NCBI GenBank assembly: GCA_030611285.1
Contig: JAUWQC010000012.1
Coordinates: 1-13,413, forward strand
Reading direction: 5' to 3'
Length of the DNA: 13,413 bases
From: a bacterium
GTDB taxonomy: Bacteria; Actinomycetota; Humimicrobiia; Humimicrobiales; Humimicrobiaceae
Translations under genes and position numbers: made by a program
Part shown: positions 1 to 7,377 of the stretch, piece by piece
Position numbering within the stretch: the stretch's first letter is position 1
Layout of the letters: every line of letters begins with the position of its first letter
The notes under the pieces: generated by a model
Databases searched by the model: none
Told to the model about the DNA's origin: nothing
What the model saw: only the letters and a program-made list of their open reading frames with translations

Positions 1-3000
1 GATCCTGAATTTGCAGATAGAACTTATATTGAACCATTGACACCCGAGTTTGTAGAAAAAATAATTAAAAAAGAAAGACCGGATGCGCTACTCCCGGCGC
101 TGGGAGGACAAACAGGATTGAATATGGCAGCAGCTCTGTCAAATGAAAAAGTACTGGACAAATTCGGGGTGGAACTAATAGGGGTTGATATTGACGTTAT
201 TAACAAGGCTGAGGATAGAGAACAATTTAAGGAGGCAATGAACAACATTGGTCTTTATGTTCCTCCAAGCGGATATGCACATAGTTTAAGAGAAGCTTTA
301 AATTTCAGTAAGAAATTAAAATTCCCATTAGTAGTAAGACCCAGTTTTACACTTGGAGGACTGGGAGGGGGAGTTGCATTTAATAAAGAAGAATTTATTG
401 AAATAGTTACAAGGGGCATTGATCTGTCACCAAAGTCGGAAGTCCTGGTAGAGAAATCAGTTGCAGGATGGAAAGAGATTGAATTGGAAATGATGAGAGA
501 TAAAAATGATAATGTGGTTATTATATGTTCAATTGAGAACTTTGACCCAATGGGGGTACATACCGGAGATAGTATTTGTGCAGCCCCGGCTCAAACTCTC
601 ACCTATAAAGAATATCAGAATATAAGGGATGCAGGTATTAGAATAATGAGAGAAATAGGTGTTAGCGCAGGTGGATCAAATATACAATTTGCTGTTAATC
701 CTGAAAATGGAAAAGTAGCAGTCATTGAATTGAACCCAAGGGTTTCCAGAAGCAGTGCCCTGGCTTCCAAAGCAACAGGCTATCCGATTGCAAAAATTGC
801 AACTAAATTAGCTATAGGATACACACTTGATGAAATTCCAAATGATATAACTAAAAAGACACCTGCCTGTTTTGAACCTTCTATAGATTATGTAGTTGTA
901 AAATTCCCCAGGTGGACATTTGAGAAGTTCCCGGGAACTGATCCAAGCCTTACCACCAGGATGAAATCTGTAGGTGAGGTAATGGCGATTGGGAGAACTT
1001 TTAAAGAGGCTCTTCAAAAGTCAATAAGGTCTTTAGAGATAGATAGGTATGGGCTTGGGTCTGACGGGAAAGACAATATAGAGGAGGAGCTACTGAACAG
1101 CAAGTTATCTATTCCTAATCAGGATAGAGTTTTTTATATTAAATATGCTTTTGAAAAGGGAATGAGTGTTGAAGAAATATCAAGCTATACTAAAATAGAC
1201 CCCTGGTTTTTATTTAATATTAAGCAATTGGTGGATTTTGAAAAAGGTTTTAAGTACGAAGATATTAAAGATATAACAAAGGAAAAGTTGTTTGAAGCAA
1301 AAAAACTTGGTTATTCTGATGTTCAGATCGCATATTTGTGCAACACACATGAGAATAAAGTCAGAGCTCTAAGAAGTAAATACAATATTAAAGCGACTTT
1401 TAAAACGGTGGATACCTGCGCTGGAGAATTTGAAGCGTACACACCTTATTATTATTCTACATATGAATCTGAAAATGAGGTGGTATCTTCTAATAAAGAA
1501 AAAATTATTATTCTGGGTAGCGGGCCAAACCGTATCGGACAGGGGATAGAATTTGACTACTGCTGTGTTCATGCATCTTTTGCATTACGTGAAAATGGAT
1601 ATGAAACCATTATGATAAACTGCAATCCTGAAACGGTAAGTACTGATTATGACACCTCTGACAGACTGTATTTTGAACCTTTAACCTTTGAAGATGTCTT
1701 AAATATTGTGGAAGCGGAAAAACCTTATGGAGTTATAGTGCAGTTTGGCGGGCAGACTCCTCTTAAACTTGCCCTCAGGCTGCATAAGGCGGGCGTAAAT
1801 ATTTTAGGAACATCACCGGATAGCATTGACCTTGCCGAGGACCGGAAAAGGTTTGGTTCAATGCTTAAGAAACTTAATATTCCCCAGGCTGAAAACGGGA
1901 CCGCTATGGATGTGGATAAGGCAAAAAAGATAGCCAAAAAAATAGGCTATCCGGTAATGGTAAGGCCTTCTTATGTGTTGGGCGGAAGGGCTATGAACAT
2001 TGTCTATACTGAAGAAAGCCTTATTGATTATGTAAAGGATGCTGCGGTGGTATCCAATGAGAGGCCAATACTGATTGATAAATTTTTAGAGCGGGCAATA
2101 GAAGTTGATGTTGATACTATTTATGATGGAGAGGATATTTTCATTGGTGGGATTATGGAACATATAGAAGAAGCGGGAATACACTCGGGTGATAGTGCAT
2201 GTGTGATACCGCCTTTTACTTTGAGCAAAAAGATTATAGAAGTTATTAAAGATTATACTTACAGGATGGCAAAAGAGCTCAAGGTAGTCGGGCTTATGAA
2301 TGTACAGTATGCCATAAAAGACTCTACCGTTTATGTACTGGAAGCCAACCCCAGAGCTTCGCGAACAGTTCCTTTTGTAAGCAAATCAATAAAAGTCCCT
2401 CTGGCAAAGATAGCAGCTCTGGTAATGGCCGGTAGGAAGTTAAAAAATCTTGATTTTAAGAGAGTTGATCCCACATTACTTGATTATTTTAGTATCAAAG
2501 AAGCAGTGCTGCCTTTTAACAGATTCCCGGGTGTGGATACCATACTTGGTCCTGAGATGAAATCCACAGGTGAGGTAATGGGTATAGACAGCAGTTTTGG
2601 AATTGCCTTTGCCAAAACCCAGATTTCCACCAATCAGGTCTTTCCTACTTCAGGGTCGGTGTTTATAAGTGTAAATAATGAGGATAAGGATGCCATAATA
2701 GATATAGCCAAAAAATTATCCCAACTTGGTTTTAATATAATTTCTACTAAAGGAACTGGGGATATGCTGGAAGAAAAAGGGATAAAATGCCATAAAGTTT
2801 TAAAGATTAGAGAAGGAAGACCCAATGTTCTGGATATGATAAAAAACGGGGAAATTGATTTGATTATAAATACCCCTGAGGGCAGAATTGCCAGAAGTGA
2901 CGGGTATTATCTGAGGACTGCAGCTGTCCTTCATAATGTGCCTTCCATTACCACCATAGCAGGAGCTTCGGCTGTGGTGCAGGGAATACAGGAGATGAAA

Positions 3001-3042
3001 TACAACTCTAAAGTAAAAGTTAAACCTATACAGGAATACTGA
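1..3042 (+). CDS. carB: Carbamoyl-phosphate synthase large subunit CarB, 5' truncated by window edge
   Basis: CarB makes carbamoyl phosphate from bicarbonate, two ATP and ammonia delivered by the glutaminase subunit CarA, feeding pyrimidine and arginine synthesis in the cytoplasm. The frame is open from base 1 (first residues [12 protein letters not shown]), so the gene began upstream. By alignment from memory with E. coli CarB about 56 N-terminal residues are missing, and 1013 residues remain. The first ATP-grasp half carries RPSFTLGG from window residue 113. The second half begins with the [10 protein letters not shown] nucleotide-fold motif near residue 505 and has [11 protein letters not shown] from residue 655. 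The C-terminal 120 or so residues form the MGS-like allosteric domain, with a DGYYLRTAA segment. The ATG at base 37 is internal and is not the true start. The stop overlaps the pyrK start by one base (TGATG), implying translational coupling. Family assignment is secure. Confidence 0.98.
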   Translation, partial: DPEFADRTYIEPLTPEFVEKIIKKERPDALLPALGGQTGLNMAAALSNEKVLDKFGVELIGVDIDVINKAEDREQFKEAMNNIGLYVPPSGYAHSLREALNFSKKLKFPLVVRPSFTLGGLGGGVAFNKEEFIEIVTRGIDLSPKSEVLVEKSVAGWKEIELEMMRDKNDNVVIICSIENFDPMGVHTGDSICAAPAQTLTYKEYQNIRDAGIRIMREIGVSAGGSNIQFAVNPENGKVAVIELNPRVSRSSALASKATGYPIAKIATKLAIGYTLDEIPNDITKKTPACFEPSIDYVVVKFPRWTFEKFPGTDPSLTTRMKSVGEVMAIGRTFKEALQKSIRSLEIDRYGLGSDGKDNIEEELLNSKLSIPNQDRVFYIKYAFEKGMSVEEISSYTKIDPWFLFNIKQLVDFEKGFKYEDIKDITKEKLFEAKKLGYSDVQIAYLCNTHENKVRALRSKYNIKATFKTVDTCAGEFEAYTPYYYSTYESENEVVSSNKEKIIILGSGPNRIGQGIEFDYCCVHASFALRENGYETIMINCNPETVSTDYDTSDRLYFEPLTFEDVLNIVEAEKPYGVIVQFGGQTPLKLALRLHKAGVNILGTSPDSIDLAEDRKRFGSMLKKLNIPQAENGTAMDVDKAKKIAKKIGYPVMVRPSYVLGGRAMNIVYTEESLIDYVKDAAVVSNERPILIDKFLERAIEVDVDTIYDGEDIFIGGIMEHIEEAGIHSGDSACVIPPFTLSKKIIEVIKDYTYRMAKELKVVGLMNVQYAIKDSTVYVLEANPRASRTVPFVSKSIKVPLAKIAALVMAGRKLKNLDFKRVDPTLLDYFSIKEAVLPFNRFPGVDTILGPEMKSTGEVMGIDSSFGIAFAKTQISTNQVFPTSGSVFISVNNEDKDAIIDIAKKLSQLGFNIISTKGTGDMLEEKGIKCHKVLKIREGRPNVLDMIKNGEIDLIINTPEGRIARSDGYYLRTAAVLHNVPSITTIAGASAVVQGIQEMKYNSKVKVKPIQEY

Positions 3043-3836
3043 TGAAATTGCTAAGCGGGGAAATACTCTCCAATGAAAAATATAGTGATAATCTTTATAA
3101 GATGGAGATTTTTTCGCCATATATATGTAATAATGCTACAGCAGGCCAGTTTATTAATGTGAAATGCTCACCTGAAAGTGTGCTTGATCCTCTGTTGAGG
3201 CGGCCATTTGGTATTTTTAATATTGAAAAAAAATTTAATGTTTTTTCAATATTGTACAGGGTAAAAGGCAGAGGCACCAAATTCATCTCCGAACTTAAGA
3301 GGGGAGATATCCTGGATTTTGCCGGACCAATGGGAAATGGAATAGATTTAAATGGGAGTGAAAATAATATACTCCTGATTGGAGGTGGTATTGGCATAGC
3401 CCCTCTGTATCTCATAGCAAAGATTGCCGGCGGAATGAAAAAAAATGTATTTTTTGCTGCAGGATTTAAAGATAATAGTTACTTAAGATGGGAAAAAGAT
3501 TTAATCGAACTTAAGATAAATCATGCTGTGCTAACTGAAGATGGTTCCTGGGGAGAAAAAGGCCTGGTTTCAGATTATGTTTGGAATAATATAAGGTCAT
3601 TTAAAAATTTTGATATTTATTGCTGTGGGCCGAGAGATATGCTTAAAACTCTGCAGAATATTTATAAGGATAGAAATAATAAAGTAATCGCACTTCTTGA
3701 GGAAAGAATGGCCTGCGGAGTAGGAGTTTGTTCTGGATGCGTGGTAAAGCTAAGAAAAGGCAAAAGGGGTTTTTCCTACAAGAAGGTTTGTAAGGATGGG
3801 CCTGCATTTAATCTGGGGGAGGTAATATTTGACTGA
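3042..3836 (+). CDS. pyrK: Dihydroorotate dehydrogenase B, electron transfer subunit PyrK
   Basis: PyrK is the FAD and [2Fe-2S] subunit that passes electrons from the FMN of class 1B PyrD to NAD+, in a PyrD2-PyrK2 heterotetramer. The 264-residue protein has the ferredoxin-reductase fold in order. RRPFGI at residues 53-58 is the FAD-binding motif. GGGIGIAPL at 114-122 and CCGPRDM at 194-200 belong to the NAD-binding domain. The iron-sulfur cysteines are C225, C230, C233 and C250, spaced C-x4-C-x2-C-x16-C as expected for PyrK. The start is ATG at 3042, sharing its A with the carB stop, with AGGA six bases upstream. It overlaps pyrD by 8 bases, consistent with equimolar production of the partner subunit. 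The coding sequence contains a perfect 13-bp inverted repeat, listed separately. Length and motifs leave little doubt. Confidence 0.96.
   Translation: MKLLSGEILSNEKYSDNLYKMEIFSPYICNNATAGQFINVKCSPESVLDPLLRRPFGIFNIEKKFNVFSILYRVKGRGTKFISELKRGDILDFAGPMGNGIDLNGSENNILLIGGGIGIAPLYLIAKIAGGMKKNVFFAAGFKDNSYLRWEKDLIELKINHAVLTEDGSWGEKGLVSDYVWNNIRSFKNFDIYCCGPRDMLKTLQNIYKDRNNKVIALLEERMACGVGVCSGCVVKLRKGKRGFSYKKVCKDGPAFNLGEVIFD
3219..3253 (+). repeat. Perfect 13-bp inverted repeat inside pyrK
   Basis: Left arm AATATTGAAAAAA (3219-3231) and right arm TTTTTTCAATATT (3241-3253) are exact reverse complements around a 9-base loop (3232-3240). In mRNA the stem could gain one U-G pair at 3218/3254. It encodes the segment just after the FAD motif of PyrK. 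The stem is almost all A-U, so it would be only moderately stable. No T-run follows that would make it an intrinsic terminator. Function, if any, is unknown. Confidence 0.6.
3815..3822 (+). promoter_or_regulatory. Ribosome binding site supporting the TTG start of pyrD
   Basis: GGGGGAGG lies within the last codons of pyrK and ends six bases before TTG at 3829. It is one of the strongest Shine-Dalgarno matches in the window and is the reason for choosing this non-ATG start, which overlaps the pyrK end by 8 bases. Confidence 0.75.
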
Positions 3837-4794
3837 GCAGAAAAGCTTATTTTCATATGAAACGGATACTGTAGGAAATGAATCCAGCCTGTCAGTAAGG
3901 CTGGGAAGAATAAAACTGGATAATCCGGTAATAGCATGTTCTGGCACTTTCGCCTATGGATTAGAATACAGCCAGTTTTATAATACTGCCATACTGGGAG
4001 CGGTAACAACCAAAAGCTATTCATTAAAACCTATAAAGGGAAATCCTCCGCCCAGGATTTGCGAGACTGCCTCCGGGATGTTAAACTCTATCGGCCTTCA
4101 AAATGATGGGATAGATATGTTTATAAAGAAGCACCTGCGCCAGGCCGAGAAATTAGGGATAAAAATTATTTTAAGTATATTCGGGCAGGATCTGGAAGAG
4201 TTCAGGAAAGTGGCATCCAGGGCTGCAGATGTTAAGGAAAGAATTATTGCGGTGGAGCTTAATCTCTCCTGTCCGAATGTTAAAAAGGGAGGAATGGCCT
4301 TTAGTGCTATACCTGACGAAGTTGAAAAGATAGTAAGTTCAACAGTAAGTATTTTAAATATCCCGGTTATAGCCAAGCTCAGTCCTAATTATCAGAATCT
4401 GGTTGAAGCAGCTAAGGCGGCAAAAAAAGGAGGAGCGGAAGCATTATCAGTAATCAATACCGTAGTAGGTATGGCTGTAGATATAGAAACATTCAGACCC
4501 GGATTAGGCAATGTCCTTGGAGGTCTTTCAGGTCCGGCAGTAAAGCCAATTGCTCTGGCAAAGGTTTATTCTCTGGCCAGAGAAAAAATCCTCCCTGTTA
4601 TTGGAATGGGCGGCATTTTTAGCTGGCAGGACGCTCTGGAATTTCTGTTGGTAGGTGCCAGTGCGGTAGGGGTTGGTACTGCAAATTTCGTACAGTATGA
4701 TGTGGGGAAAAAGATAATAGAAGGTTTAAGGAACTACCTTAAGGAGAAAAAAATTTATAATATTAATGAAGTAATAGGAAGGCTTAGAACTTGA
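3829..4794 (+). CDS. pyrD: Dihydroorotate dehydrogenase, class 1B catalytic subunit PyrD
   Basis: This enzyme oxidises (S)-dihydroorotate to orotate on FMN and hands the electrons to PyrK and then NAD+. The 321-residue TIM barrel carries ELNLSCPNV, in which C148 is the catalytic base typical of class 1 enzymes (class 2 enzymes use Ser). It also has AKLSPN at 182-187, SVINT at 207-211 and GMGGI at 259-263, part of the FMN phosphate site. The 1B assignment rests on the pyrK gene directly upstream and on the KKGG segment after the catalytic Cys. The start is TTG at 3829, supported by a strong ribosome binding site. It gives about 20 residues before the first conserved strand (LSVRLGRIKLDNPV), slightly longer than many homologues. 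The stop overlaps the pyrF start by four bases (TTGA). Confidence 0.96.
   Translation: MTEQKSLFSYETDTVGNESSLSVRLGRIKLDNPVIACSGTFAYGLEYSQFYNTAILGAVTTKSYSLKPIKGNPPPRICETASGMLNSIGLQNDGIDMFIKKHLRQAEKLGIKIILSIFGQDLEEFRKVASRAADVKERIIAVELNLSCPNVKKGGMAFSAIPDEVEKIVSSTVSILNIPVIAKLSPNYQNLVEAAKAAKKGGAEALSVINTVVGMAVDIETFRPGLGNVLGGLSGPAVKPIALAKVYSLAREKILPVIGMGGIFSWQDALEFLLVGASAVGVGTANFVQYDVGKKIIEGLRNYLKEKKIYNINEVIGRLRT
4776..4782 (+). promoter_or_regulatory. Ribosome binding site supporting the TTG start of pyrF
   Basis: AGGAAGG sits inside the pyrD 3' end, eight bases before TTG at 4791. No ATG or GTG with comparable support lies nearby, so the overlapping TTGA start/stop arrangement is preferred. Confidence 0.65.
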
Positions 4795-5534
4795 AAGGCA
4801 GTAAATTATTATTAAGGGACAGATTAATTATAGTCATTGATACCAATAATAAAAATGAGGTTATAAGCTTGTGTAAAAAGATATCCGGTAAAGTATCAAC
4901 TTTAAAATTAGGTCTGGAACTGATATATGGTGTTGGGCTGGAGGTAATTGATACAGTAAAGAGTTTTGGTTATAAGGTAATGCTTGACGCAAAGCTTTTT
5001 GACATACCCAATACAGTAAAGAGTGCTGCGGAAGCTATTGGAGGCCTTGGTGTACGCGCAGTGACCATACATACGCTGGGAGGCAGGCAAATGCTCGAGC
5101 AGGCAAGGGAAATATTGGAAAAGCAATCAGAATTAAGAGCTAAATTCAGGCCGCTTCTCTTCGGGGTTACCATTCTTACCAGCCTGGATGATAAGGATCT
5201 TAAGGCTTTAGGCTTCAGTGGGGATTTCATGTATTCTGTTTTAAATTTAGCCGGTGTTGCTATAGATGCAGGGACAGATGGAATAATATGCTCACCTAAT
5301 GAAGTTGAGGCAATAAGGAAAAAATATGGCACCGGTTTTTATATTGCCACTCCCGGGATCAGACTTCCGGAAGATGCAGCTGGAGACCAAAAGAGGATAA
5401 ACACTCCCGAAGAGGCGATGTCCAGAGGAGCAGACTTTTTAATTGTAGGCCGTTCGATAACAGCCAGGGAAGATGTAGGTGGTACTATAGATTTATATCT
5501 GGAAAAGATAGAAAGGACACTGGGCAATGCTTAA
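4791..5534 (+). CDS. pyrF: Orotidine 5'-phosphate decarboxylase PyrF
   Basis: PyrF decarboxylates OMP to UMP, the last step of de novo pyrimidine synthesis, without a cofactor. The 247-residue protein has the complete catalytic network: D17 in VIDT, K39 in LKLGLEL, and D66, K68 and D71 in the DAKLFDIPNT signature. The phosphate-binding loops are TPGIR at 187-191 and VGRSI at 219-223, with GDQKR at 198-202 between them. Sequence and length fit the free-standing group I PyrF of firmicutes, Thermotoga and others. In many actinobacteria, by contrast, PyrF belongs to the divergent mycobacterial-type group, so this is a mild departure from that pattern (from memory, not checked). The start is TTG overlapping the pyrD stop. 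The last 8 bases overlap pyrE. Confidence 0.96.
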   Translation: MKGSKLLLRDRLIIVIDTNNKNEVISLCKKISGKVSTLKLGLELIYGVGLEVIDTVKSFGYKVMLDAKLFDIPNTVKSAAEAIGGLGVRAVTIHTLGGRQMLEQAREILEKQSELRAKFRPLLFGVTILTSLDDKDLKALGFSGDFMYSVLNLAGVAIDAGTDGIICSPNEVEAIRKKYGTGFYIATPGIRLPEDAAGDQKRINTPEEAMSRGADFLIVGRSITAREDVGGTIDLYLEKIERTLGNA

Positions 5535-6141
5535 AGTAGTAAGTCAGGTTGAAGGATTGGATATATATAAAATATTGAAGGATACCGGTTCCATAATGGA
5601 AGGTCATTTTAAATTAAGCTCGGGATATCACAGTAAGTACTATCTTCAGTGCGCCAGACTTCTTCAGTATCCGGATATTACCTACAGGCTTGCCCGGAAA
5701 GCTTTAGATGTGGTCAGCGAAGATATTGATATAGAAAATATTAATGCTGTAGTATCGCCTGCTATGGGAGGTATTCTGTGGGGTTATATGGTAGCCTACG
5801 CAGCAGGCTGCCGGATGATATTTACTGAAAGAAAAACTGAAAGTATGGAATTAAGACGTGGGTTCGAGATAGAATCCGGCCAGGAAATTATTGTTGCAGA
5901 AGATGTTATTACCACCGGTGGATCGGTAAAGGAAGTAATAGAAATATGCAAGAAAAACGGTGCCCAGATAAAAGCAGTAACGAGCATAGTCGACCGTTCA
6001 GCCGGTCTGGAATTTGGTTGTCCATATTATTATTTAATTAAGCTTGGTATTGAAAAATATCAGCCTTCCGAATGCAAACTTTGCAGGGGAAATATACCTC
6101 TGGTGTACCCCGGCAGTAAGAAGAAAAATGCAGACAACTGA
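5527..6141 (+). CDS. pyrE: Orotate phosphoribosyltransferase PyrE
   Basis: PyrE transfers the phosphoribosyl group of PRPP to orotate, giving OMP for PyrF. The 204-residue protein starts with the family N-terminus (ILKDTGSIMEGHFKLSSGYHS, residues 16-36). It has FTERK at 99-103 in the catalytic loop region and the PRPP-binding motif IIVAEDVITTGGSV at 121-134. The C-terminal extension contains SECKLC (C183, C186) followed by GNIPLVYPGS. This CxxC tail occurs in the longer PyrE subfamily of many thermophiles and anaerobes and may bind metal, but that is inference. The ATG at 5527 overlaps pyrF by 8 bases, with AAAGGA about ten bases upstream. In many actinobacteria pyrE lies elsewhere, so its presence here makes the late pyrimidine pathway contiguous. 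It appears to be the last gene of the pyr operon. Confidence 0.95.
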   Translation: MLKVVSQVEGLDIYKILKDTGSIMEGHFKLSSGYHSKYYLQCARLLQYPDITYRLARKALDVVSEDIDIENINAVVSPAMGGILWGYMVAYAAGCRMIFTERKTESMELRRGFEIESGQEIIVAEDVITTGGSVKEVIEICKKNGAQIKAVTSIVDRSAGLEFGCPYYYLIKLGIEKYQPSECKLCRGNIPLVYPGSKKKNADN

Positions 6142-6151
6142 TGAAAAAATG

Positions 6152-6180
6152 TTGATATTAAGTATGTATACTTGTATACT
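6152..6180 (+). promoter_or_regulatory. Sigma-70-type promoter upstream of mihF
   Basis: A -35 box TTGATA (6152-6157) is separated by exactly 17 bases from a -10 box TATACT (6175-6180). Each matches the consensus at five of six positions. Transcription would start near 6187, leaving about 30 bases of leader before the mihF ATG at 6218. It sits in the only sizeable gap of the window (6142-6217), right after the pyr genes, and would let mihF and the genes after it be expressed independently of pyrimidine control. Prediction from sequence only. Confidence 0.65.
6166..6179. repeat. Palindrome overlapping the mihF -10 box, candidate operator
   Basis: GTATAC-TT-GTATAC forms a perfect inverted repeat of two 6-base arms with a 2-base centre. 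The right arm covers five bases of the predicted -10 box. The same bases can also be read as a tandem GTATACTT/GTATACTC repeat. A dimeric repressor or a self-binding nucleoid protein could act here. Alternatively it may simply reflect the AT-rich, TA-rich sequence of a promoter. Confidence 0.4.
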
Positions 6181-6217
6181 CTAATGTATCTAATTTTATT
6201 TTAATGAAGACAGCTCT

Positions 6218-6538
6218 ATGGTTTTAAAAAAATTAAGCGACAAAGACAGAAAAAAGGGTTTGGAGAGAGCCCGGCAGGTAAGAAAAAAGAGAGCTGAAAT
6301 CAAGGGTTTGCTAAAAAAAGGTAAGCTTGATATAAAGTTACTTTTTAAAGATGGTAAGCTCTTTAAAAAGTATGTAATAAATATGAAAGTTATAAATCTG
6401 GTAAGCGCACTCCCTGGAAATGGAAGAGTTAATGCCCTGAAGATTTTAAAGGATTTAAAAATAAGCCCTAGTAAGAAAGTTGGCGGGCTGGGTAAGAATC
6501 AGAAAAAAAGTTTTTACAAGTTTTTTAACATAGCTTAG
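6218..6538 (+). CDS. mihF: Actinobacterial integration host factor (mIHF family) nucleoid protein
   Basis: mIHF (mycobacterial integration host factor) proteins are small nucleoid-associated DNA-binding proteins characteristic of actinobacteria and unrelated in fold to E. coli IHF. They compact DNA and assisted mycobacteriophage L5 integration in vitro. This 106-residue, very lysine-rich protein has the family layout. There is a basic N-terminal helix (RKKGLERARQVRKKRAEIKG, residues 11-30), then MKVINLVSALPGNGRVNALKIL (56-77) matching the helix-two-turn-helix region, and a C-terminal SKKVGGLGKNQKK segment (85-97). The mycobacterial protein, as I recall it, has RRLRGLGDRQR at this last position, so two contact arginines are lysines here and one is a glycine (G89). 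An in-frame stop at 6191-6193 bounds the start. ATG at 6218 has only a weak GAAGA upstream. Location directly before gmk and rpoZ is the classic mihF position and supports the call. Confidence 0.9.
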   Translation: MVLKKLSDKDRKKGLERARQVRKKRAEIKGLLKKGKLDIKLLFKDGKLFKKYVINMKVINLVSALPGNGRVNALKILKDLKISPSKKVGGLGKNQKKSFYKFFNIA

Positions 6539-6560
6539 ACTGAAAAGTTTTCAATATTTT

Positions 6561-7130
6561 ATGACAGGCAGAGGAAAATTATTTATTGTCTCCGGACCCT
6601 CAGGTTCTGGAAAAAGTAGCCTGATTAATGATATAGTAAATGAATCGGACGATTTTGTAAGATCCATCTCAGTTACCACCAGACCGAAAAGAGAAGATGA
6701 AACTAGCGGCAGGCAGTATCATTTTATAAGTAAGGATGAATTTGAGGAACTTATAGAAAAAGATATGCTGCTTGAATGGGCAAGCTATGCTGGTTGTCTA
6801 TATGGCACTCCCAAAAAATTCGTATCAGAAAAATTAAGTAAAGGTAAAAATGTAATTCTGGTAATTGAGGTCCAGGGCGCCATGCAGGTTATAAAAAAAC
6901 TAAAAGATACCTATTTAATCTTTATTACCACTTCTTCATTTAAGGAGCTGGAAGAGAGAATCAAAAAAAGGAGAGCTGACAGTCTGGAAGAAACAAATAA
7001 AAGATTGGAAATTGCAAAAAGTGAACTGAATTATAAGAAATATTATGATTGCATAATTGTAAATGATGATTATAATGAGGCTTTGCTTAATTTAAAGAAA
7101 GTTCTAGGTTTTCAAAAAGGAAGGAAATGA
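6561..7130 (+). CDS. gmk: Guanylate kinase
   Basis: Gmk phosphorylates GMP (and dGMP) to GDP with ATP. The 189-residue protein has the P-loop GPSGSGKS at residues 12-19. The GMP-binding region SISVTTRPKREDETSGRQYHF (35-55) follows, then LEWASYAGCLYGTP (71-84) and the lid segment around RIKKRRADS (133-141). In the usual IDVQGA or IDWQGA motif the acidic residue is Glu (E103) instead of Asp, a conservative change. The lid reads RRA where most homologues have RGT. Neither suggests loss of function. The ATG at 6561 is 22 bases after mihF and has no clear Shine-Dalgarno sequence. The gap instead holds a 13-base palindrome TGAAAAGTTTTCA (6541-6553). The start fits the family N-terminus, so the call is secure even if initiation looks unusual. 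Confidence 0.97.
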   Translation: MTGRGKLFIVSGPSGSGKSSLINDIVNESDDFVRSISVTTRPKREDETSGRQYHFISKDEFEELIEKDMLLEWASYAGCLYGTPKKFVSEKLSKGKNVILVIEVQGAMQVIKKLKDTYLIFITTSSFKELEERIKKRRADSLEETNKRLEIAKSELNYKKYYDCIIVNDDYNEALLNLKKVLGFQKGRK

Positions 7131-7135
7131 TATAA

Positions 7136-7375
7136 ATGAAAGTGCAGTATGTTGATGAATATAGAGAGAATGCAGACAGCAAATATAAACTATGTATATT
7201 GGTGGCTAAAAGAGCCAGAGAACTGGGAGAGTATCTTTCTGCGCAAAAAAATATGGAAAGAATAAGTGTGGTAAAACCACTGGTTGATGTAGAATCACGT
7301 GATCCACTGGAAATCGCCTTTAATGAAATAAAAGAAGGAAAAGTAATTTACAAAAAGAAAAAGGAACCTATATAA
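7136..7375 (+). CDS. rpoZ: DNA-directed RNA polymerase omega subunit
   Basis: Omega is the small subunit that wraps the C-terminal region of beta' and aids RNA polymerase assembly. The 79-residue protein has the conserved core SKYKLCILVAKRARELG (15-31) followed by a DPLEIAFNEIKEGKV segment (56-70), matching the family pattern of ALxEIxxGKI. Length is at the short end of the usual range, and the lysine-rich tail after the core is brief. It starts five bases after gmk, with AAGGAAGG ahead of the ATG. The gmk-rpoZ-coaBC order is widespread in bacteria, which supports the assignment for such a small protein. The cysteine at residue 20 replaces the usual aliphatic residue. That is unusual but unlikely to matter. 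Confidence 0.93.
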   Translation: MKVQYVDEYRENADSKYKLCILVAKRARELGEYLSAQKNMERISVVKPLVDVESRDPLEIAFNEIKEGKVIYKKKKEPI

Positions 7376-7377
7376 TT

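Noticed and set aside
2800..3415. Two overlapping minus-strand frames of 106 residues opposite the carB/pyrK junction
   Set aside because: Both are antisense to well-conserved proteins and have no recognisable features.
6142..6217. Intrinsic terminator after pyrE
   Set aside because: The only inverted repeat in the gap is the A/T-rich GTATAC palindrome. It has a 2-base centre and no T-run directly after it, so it cannot form a normal terminator hairpin.
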